DNA of 64,000 nt, taken from contig NW_026516233.1 in assembly GCF_025602895.1 (NCBI RefSeq), positions 62,001-126,000 of the forward strand, written 5' to 3'. Position numbers and translations under genes: made by a program. The DNA comes from Polychytrium aggregatum (Eukaryota; Chytridiomycota; Chytridiomycetes; Polychytriales). Shown one piece after another: positions 21,677-32,764 of this stretch (position 1 is its first letter; each line of letters starts with the position of its first letter). Under the pieces are notes generated by a model that had not been told where the DNA came from, made no database searches, and saw only the letters and a list, made by a program, of their open reading frames with translations.

Positions 21677-22168
21677 GGCTACGGCGGTGCGGTGCGGATG
21701 TAGATGCAGATGCTGGTTGGGGCGAGGGAGTGTGGGGTCGGGTGCAGGAATCTATATATCCGCGATTCCTGACAAATGTGGGCCGCGGCTATCCGGAGAA
21801 TCCAGCCCGCCGCCAACTCAAACAAGGACCCGCCTGCTCTGCATGACCATTTGTGGATCCAAGCGGTATGCCGGATGGCACGTTGAAGATGGGACACACC
21901 CCACCCCACAATTGGACATATCATCTCCAGCAGCAGGCACCCGGTCGACGTGGCCGAATCATCATCGGTCTTGGCATTCCGGCGCAGGGCACATCACGGT
22001 ACCTTTCCGCCGCTCTCATGCAGTGATTGTCGCCTCATGAGCAGGGTACAGGACACACTTGATCGCTGCATTGCATTGGTAGCAGCAAGCTATCTCATAT
22101 TGGGTCACGGAGGTCACATCGCCGACATCGCCTCGGCCCTTTGCGCCCTCGCCCAGGCACACCTCGCG
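21677..22168. other. Intergenic region between MAPEG gene and TRS130 3' end
   Basis: 492 bp with no supported gene; includes the MAPEG promoter on its left side and a TATATAT-like stretch near 21752. Confidence 0.5.
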
Positions 22169-25100
22169 CTACGCTGAGGCGGATTCCGGCGCTGGACTCA
22201 TTTCAAGGACCAGCTGCGCGCTCTGTTCTCGTGGGAGGATCATCACTTGCTCGCCCGAGTTGATGTGGATCAGCTGTAGCTTCAGCGGTTTGCTTTGCAT
22301 ATCCAATTCAGACAGCGACTTGTTCACCAGACGAAAGTTCGGCATCGGCAGCTCGCCCGTCGTCAGTGGAATCAATGCAAATGGAAGCTTGACTGTCTGC
22401 TCGTTTGCCTCGTCGAGGTTCATCTGGACCATAACAATCAAGCACGCAAGCGTGAGGAAGCGGGTGTCGAGGCTTAACGGAGCGACGATCGCTCTGAGGT
22501 TGCCCGTAGAGTCGTGGTATCAGATCCGCTCGTGGCTCGTGACTCGAGTTCGTACCTGTAGCCGGACCGCATTCACTCGCTTGCCCGAGAGCATCCAAAT
22601 GTTGGGATCAAAGAGGGCCTCGATGGTGATATCGAGAAACTCTTCGGTTTCGCTATGATCGCTCTTGCCCCACGCCTTCAACTTCAGCTCCAGGGTGCAC
22701 GGGATCGTCTGAGCGACGCTGTATTGGCCGTTGGCACTCTCGGCCCCATGCAGGTGGAGGTGCGACGTAATGATGTTCTGAAAGCCGCCGGACCAGTAGC
22801 AACGTCAGTTGTGACCTGCATCATTCTTGGCCAGAGGGAGTCCCATGCGCCCCCCCCCTTCTCTCCGGCTTGTGCGGTTGACTGCGCAACTTACATGACA
22901 CACAGGAGGTGCAAAGTTGTACACCAGTGTGCGAGGCTTGATTTGGATCGATTCGCGAACCTGGCCAGCAGTTATCTTCTGGAACTTCTACGTATGCGAT
23001 GGATCAATTGAAATGTCAGCGCCATCACCACCATCTCAGATACGCACATCACACCCCTGCCCATCCACCATCCAGTGGACTGCTCTTCAAAGCACCATCC
23101 TTTGCACAGCCCTCGGAAGACAATATTCGCACCACGCAAGCCACCGGAAACAACTGGCGCCACAGGTTAATCGTTGCTGCTGAACCATACCCGCCTGGCG
23201 GTCAACATCCCAGCGGGGCCGATTCGGCAGCCAGCACTTACTGTTGCAAATCCTTGCAAAAACTTGAGGATTTCGCTGCTGATTCCCTCGTCGTCCATGT
23301 TCACAGAGTCTTGCAGCCAGCCCACAAGAGTGCTGCGATCGCTGCTGTCGTCGGACGAAAACATCCCTGGAAAGACGTCGACTTCGTTGTAAAGCCCATA
23401 CGAGTGAAAGTCGATCTGGGTGAAAATATGGTCCTTCAGCAGCTGCGTCAAGAACCCGGTGCACTTGGTCATCTGGTTTGCACGCAGCTCTTGCTCGAGA
23501 TGGAACAAAATGAACTGTTCGATCTCTGGGATAGGGATGAAGTTATACAGCGGATCAGCACCGTGGATATAGGCTCACACACCGGTGGCCCGATAGCAAC
23601 CGGCTCGTTGGCATATCATCGTAACGCTGTTTGATTCAACCACCACCTCAACCTGCGATCGCCTACCTTCACGGGTGTAGTAGTACTTGAGCGCGAACTG
23701 GAGCTTGTCGCCATGTGCCGGTCGCTTGGCGGAAGAATCTACAAAGTAGGACAATGCCACTCGCTCAGCCGACAGACATCTCCAAGTCCATCACCACCTG
23801 CGTCGCCAAGGCATGGCTTGATTGCCCCTCTTCTCGTCTGCCGCACTCGGTGCCGCCTTGGCATGCTCGCTTGACGGATCCTACCACTGGTGACATCTAT
23901 CGGCTCCAAGCGATAGAACAGCGTCATTTTCTGCTGTTCCACCAGAGTCTGCAAGAGCGACAGGTTAGCTTTGCTATCTCGGCGACGTCTAGAGGTTGTT
24001 ACCTCGCCGCACTGATTGCTGGCTCGCTGCAGCGCCGCGAGTCAGGATGCAGCATAGTAGCACTGCCAACACCAACATACCGTCGACGCCAAGGGATACT
24101 CGGTACACTTGTAGTGTCGTGGGACCGATATAGTTGTGTCGGTGATTCGAATGGGAACCGAATCCAGTCCGATCAACTGCACTTGTGCAAAGAGGCTACA
24201 GTTCATATGGGCATGGGTCAGCGGCATTAACATTGCATTGGTCTTGCTTGGTCGCTGATAGATGCACACGCGCCGGGCCACCAAGGCAGCTCGACTGCGG
24301 CTGTGACCACAGTAGTGGCATACCTGTCCGAGGCAAAGTTGAAACTACTCGAAAAGCCCACCGGCGGGAGAATCTTGACCTTTTCTGTCATGCAGTAGAC
24401 GCGCTTGGAGCCATCTGCGAGGCTGTACGGCAGTGTGACTTTGATCTTTGGTAGATGGCGTTGACGCATGTTAGCGTTTATGCCATCGTCACTCTATTGC
24501 CTCAGCAGAACCATCATAGGTACGGCGGTGTCGGCAAACTCGGCTCCAGATCACAGCCCGCGGTCATGGCATACATAATAGTCTTCCTGGCCGGCCTTGT
24601 CCGGCGGCAGAGTATAGGGAATCGAGAATTCGATCAGGGAGTTTGCCGGACTTTTGGGCAAGCTGATCCTGTTGTCCCCAACGATTTCAGAGGGCCGCTC
24701 TCGAGGGACATCGTCTTGTGATGTGAGGGCGATCATCAGATTAATGATCCATACAGTAGGGGCATCGCGGTCGCGGCAGGGGGTTCAAGGGCAAGGGTTC
24801 CTTGGATGCATGTGGGCCACGATCAATATCCATAGCAGAGAGCACGCACCGGCATTGAGGCACGACGATACGCGGAAGACGGATGCCTTGCTATAGTGTA
24901 GGATCATGCCGTTGATTGATGCAAGCAGCAGCTCGCCATGTTCGATGGCGTTGGAGTTGGTGAGGATTCGCATCGTCAGCGAGCTCGCAAGTTCTCCGTA
25001 GACCACTGCGTGGTATGGATATGTAGAGGAGGCATCAGTGAGTTGCGGATATTTCTAATCATTCCGAGTCAGTGAGCTGGATTGAATTGAAGCGGATTCC

Positions 25101-28100
25101 AAACCAGCCCAAGCCTTGCAGTCTGCGTGCTGAATCCATCGCTTTATGATTCACGATCTCTGCCTGCGCACAGCCAGTTTGTGGGCTACTGTTGCTGGTG
25201 TGCTCGGGTCTGCCGCTTTACCTTGGTCCGGGATCGAGATGTTGACTTTGATCGAGCCGTGGTTCTCGTAGATTCGGAACGTTTGTTTCTTCTTCGAGAG
25301 CTTGCTGGTGTTATATCGGAACTGAAGCTTGCCGATCGCGAGCACGATGGCCGAGACCGTGAAGAGGCCCGGGAGAATGACTGTCTACAGCACATGCGGG
25401 GAGGTGTTGCGATGAGCTGTCATCCAAGGTGGGCACCGCTATCCCGATTGCTGCTGGCTAATAACGCCCGGATGCGATCCCAGCACTTTCTAACTGTACG
25501 CGTAGCGTCGTCTGCTCTGGCCAGCCATACCTCGTTCGTGAGCTTGACCTCGTTCGAGCCGGGCTCTAAGCTAACATCGCTGGCTCCGCAGAGCATCTGG
25601 GCCCCTTCGGGACCATCAAGGATGACTTTGACGGACGACAGGCAAATGTCCTGGCAGCAACGATTTCCGCGGGAACCGTGTCAGATGGAGGGTGTGGCAC
25701 ACAACACTGGCTTGGATGGTGGACAGTCACATTTCACGCTCCGATGCACACAAATGCATTCCCACCTTGATCAGTCGACTGTGAATCCGAACGGTTGCGC
25801 TGATTTTGTCTTCCTCATGAAGCTCTTGCACCAGGGAGAGCACTGCAGGCTCAAACACGATGCTGTCGTCGCACACCAGCCCTGCATTGATGCAAGGGAG
25901 TAGACAAGGCGATGGTGAGGGCGATGGCAAGGCGAGGGCGAGATAGGCACACGGGCATCGACGCTATCTATCTAGATTGACGCAATTGGTCTCACTGCAG
26001 CATGGATACATTCAAGTGTCTTACCAGTCTCCATTACCCCGGCCGTCTGCTGGATTGCGTCGATGCATGCATTGATATCTGCTGGCTGGAGGCCCGACAT
26101 CAACACAAGCGACCGAGATGACTGCGACCGAATGAGCTGCCCCTTGCCACCACTCCGCAAAACATGGCTCGTGCGCTCGAGCTCGCTGTTGACGGTAATC
26201 AAGTGTATGCATGAGTTGACAAAGTCCGTCAACCTGCCGAGTTTCTTTTGGCACACCGAGAGCTTCTCGACGATCATAGTGTGGATGGTGTTCCACTCGT
26301 GTCCTTTGAAGTACGCTGCGAGCGGGACGAGGATGTTGATGGCGTCCTGGAAACGTCCGCGTGTGCTGGAAGGGCCGTTGATGTGGCATGGACAAGATAG
26401 GTCGCCAATGGTTGTCCAGGGTTAGTCGATCGTCGTTGATCGCCAGGAGCGAGGCAGTCCTCACGGTGTGGGCGCCGCGATCAGAGGTAGTTTCGGAGGC
26501 CAGAACGCCGCAAAAGCTCCAGCCAATCCTCATACCAAACTCACTGCACTGAATAGGGCACCACAGTAGCGCTTACAAGAGGAGGAGTGCAATGTCGCAC
26601 TTGAGCATATTTACGGTGCGGGCCCGTGTGGTGAGCTCAAAGCTAGTAATAGCACGACCTGTGATTCGCTGGATATACCGCGAATTAAAGGCAGTTTGTC
26701 AGTCAATTGCGTGGCTCTCACGAAACGCTGTCTGCTGGAGCCCATCGGGAAGCTTATTTGTCGAATATTGCAAGCGGGGTGTGGGGGAGGTTGCTGCTGT
26801 CTCTTGCTGAACTTTCAGAATGCGCCGTACGGCCAGGACACAAGTCCAACGATTGCGCAATGGATATCGTACCGCGTATAGCTCATCAAAGTGCGACGTG
26901 GACATCAAGGCGTTCTTGAGCTCTTGGTTAGTCAGGTACGCGACCTCATCGAGATGCAAAGTGTGGCTGTTGGCATCGATCTCCTCGGGATCCAGATCAT
27001 AGAACGGAACATAAGCCTCCGAACTCTCGGTTGGCTTGCTGGGCGTGGTCGTGTGGATGATCGAAAGATACTGGCCGGTGCGGGCGCCAAGGCGGTCGAG
27101 CTGTCGAGGCCAACCATGGTGTGAGATCCTGGGATGCAGTTCGCGCGGTGGATAGCTCTGGTGTCTCGGTCGACACGCTCCTACCTGAAGTCGGGCTTGC
27201 ATGAGGAGCTCCCCCTTGTATGCCTCGTAGATTGCGACCACTTCGGGACTGTGGCTTGACACGGCGACCAGTTCCTGGCAGTGCATAATCACGTTCAAGC
27301 AGGCCGAGTAAATCCAGCACTCGCAAAAGTTGGGTACGAGCGCCACCTGAGGAGCAGTCCGGCAAGTCAAGGAGGGATACAGTTGAAGTATCAGCAGGAG
27401 GTGAGTTAACTGCGAATAGCTTTGATCTGATCAAGAGCAGCGGAGCTGAGGGCGCTGAGGGCGCTGAGGGATCATGTGGATGTATCGGGACATTCAATTT
27501 GACTTTAACGGCGCGAGACATGGCGGCAAGGATACGGATTGCAACCGGAGAATGCTGGATACTGGAAGGCCGGCACTGGTGAGGCGCTGTACGCGGCCGA
27601 CTGCCGGCGATCCCGCATCAGCCTGTCCCACAATCTGACCTTGTAGTCTTCAAGGGTCCGCCCAAAGACGGCGATGAAGATGTTTGATCGTCGACAGATC
27701 TCTACGGGCATGTTCATGCGGAAGAGGATCTGGCATTGTCGCGCAAACATGTAGATGCGAAAGTCAAAGATCGAGATGGTCGTCTGGCTGATCATATCGC
27801 GGTAGGGCTTCTGCTTCAGATTCAAAATGTCCCCGCTATCGTCTCCGGGGTCGGTGCCGCCGAACTTTTTGATCCACGGAACGCCTTGCTCTGGAAAACG
27901 AGCAAAGTGGAACGAGCGGTCAGCGAGTCGCCTTGGAAAGCAAGGCCCAAGGTTCTATCCAGACAGCAGTAGAATCCGCGACGCATGCTCATGAAAGTGG
28001 CCCCTTCTTCGGAGCCAAAGCGGGCCAGTTGGCGATCGGAAGGCTCGGAACTCCAGAGCCTTCCGATCACGGGGAGGCGTACCTGCCATGGTTTGGAAAA

Positions 28101-29667
28101 ACGAGGCCTCCAGCTCGTCATAAACGAGCAAGGCTTCGCCCAGCAGATTCATGAGCTCAAAGATATATGCCAGCGCTTCCTACAAGAGGGGGCAGGCGGA
28201 GAGAGAACAACTTTAGTATCGGCGACAGCGGCGACGATATCCCCTATTTGCAGCTGTTGCATGGCTAGTGACTTGGCTTGCGACAGATGCCATGAGTTCT
28301 TCGAACACCAAACTGAGGGATACACCTTACCTTCATGATAAAGTATTGACAAAAGTTCCAGCCCGGCATAAGTCGCTGCGAGTCCAGGCGTCGAGTATCC
28401 TCCTCGAACTGCAGAATCTGCTGGTTGAAGCTTGTGACGAGTGCCTCCTTTAGTTTGGCAATAAACTCGATCCAGGATTCTTGGGAATCGGTGCTGCCGA
28501 GCTTGAGCTGGACAAATCTGAGGCGGGGAGAGACAGTATCGAGGCCAGAGGGAGATGGTGATGTCAACCACGAGCTCGGGAGTCGGGGCTCCTGGGTCGA
28601 TGTGATGTGGAGTCGTCCATTGAATGGTAGCCGAGGGAAAGGTGAGGAGATGCGCTGGTCCAGCGCTCCCCCAGGAGGTATCTGCTGCACACCCTCTTGA
28701 TTTTGCAGATCGCGGCCTGACCTGTCTTTCTTGCCCATACTGAAATCGGATTTTATCTTTTCAAACACATTTCCGCCACCCAGGAATCTTGGGGTCTGGA
28801 TCTTCTTCCCATCGGCCGGGACCACGTTCACAATCAGCCATTCCTGGCTCTTCTTGTTGGCGATGACGTTCAGCCAGTCCTGGATCTGCTTGCGCACCTG
28901 GTTCTTGTAGAGGTCCATATCCTGGACCATAGGGACAAATGAACCGCAGAGACCAGGATCCGAAGATATTGGGGCAGGGAAGGGAGGGACGATCGTACGG
29001 GATCGTTTAGTCGCAGGATGGAGTCAAGAAACCGGCACGGGCACACCATCAAAGCCTTCGTTCGGTGCATCGAAAAACGAGGTAACATGATTAAATAGCG
29101 ATGGTGTTTGTCTGATAAAGAGACACTCACCTCGCAGTTTACGAGGAAAAGATGCACAAAAAACGGGTTTTGGACGGAGCCGTTCGGCGCCTGGCGAGGG
29201 AAAATGTCGGCCGAGAACCGCTTGAACTCGACATCAAGGGCCTCGATGGTCCTGAAGATCGTTCGAGACTTGTCCATGGGATTCTGCCAGGTGATGTTGC
29301 GCAGCGGCATGCGACTGGAGATCTCGTCGGCCATCTGGCTCCAGAGCTTGCCTTCGTCGGCATCTACGATGATGTCCCCAATGGGGAGCCGCGATGGGGA
29401 AGGAGTTCAGGGCCCAGACGGCCAGATGGAAAGAAAGGGGTCAGCGAGTCAGCATTGCTTTTGGGTTGATGGAAACCTTTCTGAGCAGCCCTTAAGATCC
29501 TTATTTCTGCATGGGTTGGACGGACGGCAATCGACAGAGGCAGGTTTGTCGATGCAACTATCGGCCCTATAGCGCATCGAGGGCGTCAGACAGCCAGGAG
29601 GCGGGATGCGAAACGCTTCCAGAAGACAACACATACAGGTGACGATGACCCTCCGACTCTCTGTCAT
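22169..29667 (-). CDS. TRS130: TRAPP II complex subunit TRS130/TRAPPC10
   Basis: Predicted 1238-aa tethering/GEF-complex subunit acting at the trans-Golgi with Rab11/Ypt31. Twenty-three exons (5' to 3'): 29667-29637, 29363-29131, 28921-28722, 28517-28331, 28179-28083, 27890-27640, 27346-27185, 27100-26873, 26668-26577, 26365-26025, 25881-25766, 25650-25531, 25384-25222, 25005-24850, 24714-24575, 24445-24324, 24195-24081, 23948-23885, 23738-23667, 23525-23242, 22960-22895, 22777-22556, 22423-22169; the sum is a whole number of codons. Landmarks that follow TRAPPC10: RRVIVTYADEGKLW at the start, YKNQVRKQIQDWLNVI, SQESWIEFIAKLKEAL, RRLDSQRLMPGWNFCQYF, EALLVYDELEASF, FDFRIYMFARQC, QDAINILVPLAAYFKGHEW, and a beta-rich C-terminal half ending in PLTTGELPMPNFRLVNKSL. 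The 204-nt intron 3 is itself open and in frame (see findings). Confidence 0.93.
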
Positions 29668-29790
29668 TTCGTGTGGTAGGGTCGACGTGCAGGCTCGATT
29701 GAAGTCTTGCTCGGAGGGAGCGACAAGGACTGTTTGGCTGCCGCAAGGGGGCGATGGATAGCCAGGTGAGATGAAAGGGCAAGGGAGATG

Positions 29791-29922
29791 CACTATGAAA
29801 AAATTTTTTGTTAAAAAAATGAGCGAGAACGAAAAAACGCGCTCTCGGAGCCACCTCGGTCGGCGAGAAGAGCAGTCTCTGGCGAGAGACCCCCGAGGGA
29901 AGGCGAGAAGCCTCTCGCCGTC
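29791..29922 (-). ncRNA. Candidate Fanzor guide (omega) RNA scaffold, copy B
   Basis: Reverse complement carries the same hairpins as copy A (GGCGAG/CTCGCC, GTCTCT/AGAGAC, GCTCT/AGAGC), identical for about 90 bases, then an A/T-rich end with small differences. If it behaves like TnpB/Fanzor guide RNAs, the guide would be read from bases 29790 downward, inside the TRS130 leader. Confidence 0.5.
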
Positions 29923-31055
29923 ACACACACACACTTTGCACACACACACACACACATCCGCACACACACACTTTGCACAAGGGAGTCAAACACCTCCCAT
30001 CGACCATCCCAAGAGGGATGGCAACCCCGAAGTGGACTGCCCAGAATATGGGCGACCCGGCATCCACTGTCGACATACTCAAGGAACAGTGCGATATACT
30101 TACAGTCTATCCAGAAAGAAACGGGACAGTCACTTTCTGGCTTCAGATATCTGAAGCCCGCTGACTGACTTGTAGGCCCAGCGGGTAGGCCATGGCATTG
30201 CACTCCTGTCTTCGTTGGCAATCGAGTGGTTTTGGTTGGTTTCGGGAGCACAGTCTTGAATACACCCGGTCGATCTCCTGTGGCGATGATCGACTGGCAT
30301 ACCGAGATCATGTTCCTGGCTGCATTGACGTCTCGACCCCACAGCGTATGGCAGCTTGCACAGCTCCGTACAAAGTGGGGTTTCTCGATATCAAGATGCT
30401 CGGGTGACTCAAGTCGCTTGAATTCCCGACAATGTGAGCACACCTGGGATGTGTTGAACTCGTTCACCGAGTACACATGGATCTTGGAGACGGATCGGTC
30501 TGGTGGGCGTCTCTGGTGATGGTGGAATTGCTCAAAGTACTTGGCGAACCTGAGTCTCCTGGGACTGGAAGCATATCCCTTCCCCTGTTTCCAGGATGCA
30601 TTCCCAAAGGCAATCACCACTTCGGTCTCCTTTGGTGCCTGGTCGATGACTTGCTTGCACATCTCGTGGACGGTGCGCTGTCGCTTGCTGTGGAGATCGA
30701 GTCGCTTGAATCGCCGTCGCCGGGTCAGGCTGAAGTACAGCTGTTTGTCCAGCATGTCTCCATCGAACACATGGCGAATGTATTGCAGGAAGGAAGCCAA
30801 CCCAGGGATCTTGGGACTTGGTGTGGCACTCATCCAGTCCTGCAGATCAAGGATCTTGTGGGTGCTCTGGATCCACTTGGTCGCCTGGGTGGTGTCTTTC
30901 TCTTGCGGGGAGCCATCTGGCGAGAAAATAGCAGCGATGGCTGGTTCTGCCCTTGGGGAAGAAAGAATCTCTTCAAAACCAGCGCATTTTGGGCTGGCAG
31001 AGATACTGCGCAGTGGCGTCCTTGATTCAGATCCAGAAACGCATCGCTCGCTCAA
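29811..31055 (-). pseudogene. Fanzor (eukaryotic TnpB homologue), N-terminally truncated, copy B
   Basis: Same frame as copy A, following the same TGA; first in-frame ATG at 30833. Zinc ribbon NTSQVCSHC and CASC are intact and RuvC-III reads WGRDVNAARN (catalytic RD kept; W-G in place of W-D). Differences from copy A include G-to-D and L-to-P in the helical region, C-to-Y before the zinc ribbon and a changed spacer (FKRLESPEHLD). The frame runs on through the (CA)-rich tract and the hairpin block almost to the right end, which is very unlikely to be real protein. As in copy A, no RuvC-I motif is present. Transcription would run toward TRS130. Confidence 0.85.
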
Positions 31056-31428
31056 TCAGTCGTGGGAAGACATCTTGTCAAGGTGAGTCTTGCCTGATAG
31101 CCAAACGATCATGTCATCTCGCTGACACACAGCCACGCTTGACTAGGTTTCCAACCAGAGAGATTCAGACGGTGGTGGTTCTTGTCCGCAATCGGAGTGG
31201 AGCTTCCAACAATGATACAATTGGTCATTCCTCCACACCAATTGCCCACCACCACCGTCAATCGGCTCAAGGTGATACCAAATGCCGTCAACAGACCATG
31301 GCCGGATTCCAACTTTGCTGCGTCACATCCAACGTGACTTTCAGGTGACCGAGATGAGCAGCCGCGAGGGGCCGGAAAAATTGATAGTGTGATCGGTTCG
31401 ATCTCGCTTCCCGATCGTCCTCCGTACC

Positions 31429-31983
31429 ATGTCCAAGCACATCACCTTCGTCACTGGCAACGCCAACAAGCTCAAGGAGGTCTCGGCCATCCTCAGCGGC
31501 TCCGGCAACATTGTGCTCTCCAACCGAGCCCTCGATCTGGATGAGTTGCAGGGAACCACCGAGTTCATTGCCAAGGAAAAGTGCCGCCGTGCAGCCGCCA
31601 TCATCCAAGGGCCCGTCATCACCGAGGACACATCGCTGTGCTTCAACGCCCTCAAGGGCTTGCCGGGCCCTTACATCAAGTGGTTCCTGGAAAGCCTCGG
31701 CCATGACGGGCTGAACAAGATGCTGATCGGCTTCGGAGACCGCTCGGCCTATGCTCTGTGCACCTTTGCCTACAGCGAGGGCCCTGGCGCCGAGCCGATT
31801 CTATTCGAGGGCCGGACCGACGGCACGATCGTCCCGGCTCAGGGTCCGGCCAACTTTGGCTGGGATCCGATCTTCAAGCCCGACGGTTTCGACCAGACCT
31901 ACGCCGAGATGGACAAGGACCTGAAGAACACCATCTCGCATCGGTTCAAGGCCCTGCAGAAGCTGAAGGGCCATTTCCAGTAG
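31429..31983 (+). CDS. HAM1: Inosine/xanthosine triphosphate pyrophosphatase
   Basis: Single-exon 184-aa protein of the ITPA/HAM1 family, which hydrolyses ITP, dITP and XTP to monophosphates and so keeps deaminated purines out of nucleic acids; cytosolic. Seen: N-terminal [14 protein letters not shown] (substrate-binding T-G-N-x-x-K), [15 protein letters not shown] (the conserved E-D-T acidic site), [39 protein letters not shown] (the FGWDPxFxPxG signature) and the C-terminal ISHRFKAL. Length is normal for the family and the start is the first ATG. The Fanzor element ends only 40 bp upstream, so its promoter and leader are at least partly transposon DNA. Confidence 0.97.
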   Translation: MSKHITFVTGNANKLKEVSAILSGSGNIVLSNRALDLDELQGTTEFIAKEKCRRAAAIIQGPVITEDTSLCFNALKGLPGPYIKWFLESLGHDGLNKMLIGFGDRSAYALCTFAYSEGPGAEPILFEGRTDGTIVPAQGPANFGWDPIFKPDGFDQTYAEMDKDLKNTISHRFKALQKLKGHFQ

Positions 31984-32764
31984 CGCCCCCGGCGATACCC
32001 ACCGCTCGTCAGGACCACCGGCCAACAATAAACCACACAATGACCTGTACAAAAGCAGAGCCACCGGCCGTACAAGTTGTGGCTGCTCGACGGCGGTCGC
32101 TTTACTGCATTCCCGACATGGCAAAAGCTCGATGGCGATGTGCAGAAATCGGGAGCCAAAAAGATTCCGAGTTGCCTCCTGCGTGGATCGAACACGCGAC
32201 CTTCTGCTTACGAGGCAGACGCACTACCACTGTGCTAAGAAGGCTTGACGAAATTCCCTCAATGCCCTATATGACCGTAGTGATCCCATGGACCCACCTC
32301 CTTCCCACCATCGCTCAACCGCCGTTCGCATATCGACCACAGATCGGTCACATATCGACCATAGATCGGCCATAGATCGGTCAGTCATTGTTCATCCATT
32401 TGCCTATCATTCGCCCAAGCACATTCCCAGGCCAAACAGTGCATATTCAGGTGGCTCGTTCGTGGCGTTGGCATGATCTATGGGAGGAGGGCACCACCTG
32501 GTGCATCCGTCGCGTCTTGACTTGCTCGAAAGTGCTGTATTTCATCATCAACAAAGACACGCGCTCACGGCCGGCGATCACACCCGAAGAAGTTAATCCA
32601 AGAAGAACAAAGCCGATCCGGGGGTGTGAAGATGTGCTCCACTCAGAGTCGAACTGGCGCTGGACGAACTCGGATGCAGACTGCCCTTGGCACCTCGAGT
32701 TCATGAGTTGTGGACATTATCCAGGCTGCACGGCGGGCTTTGCTGTCGAGCTGCCCAGGAACAG
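31984..32764. other. Intergenic region with tRNA-Thr
   Basis: Convergent 3' ends of HAM1 and the penta-EF-hand gene. Contains tRNA-Thr and a short tandem of ATATCGACCATAGATCGG-like units at 32328-32385. No other gene supported. Confidence 0.6.
32173..32244 (-). tRNA. tRNA-Thr (anticodon CGT)
   Basis: Reverse complement is identical to the 72-nt gene at 19596-19667; anticodon loop CTCGTAA. Confidence 0.95.

Larger units (their letters stand above)
29791..31389 (-). mobile_element. Fanzor-encoding transposon, copy B (CACTAT...ATAGTG ends)
   Basis: 1599-bp element in inverse orientation to copy A, about 97 percent identical across the shared coding part by eye and identical in the hairpin block. 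On the + strand it begins CACTATGAAAAAATTTTTTG and ends GGAAAAATTGATAGTG. The bases TG flank both sides, compatible with a 2-bp target duplication but possible by chance. It sits between the start codons of TRS130 (124 bp from the right end) and HAM1 (40 bp from the left end), i.e. inside their divergent promoter, whose length without the element would be only about 162 bp. Confidence 0.87.

Noticed and set aside
29811-30190. C-terminal extension of Fanzor copy B through the CA-rich tract and hairpin block
   Set aside because: Reads as low-complexity Cys/Val sequence and antisense-free structured RNA; copy A stops before it, so it is not likely protein.
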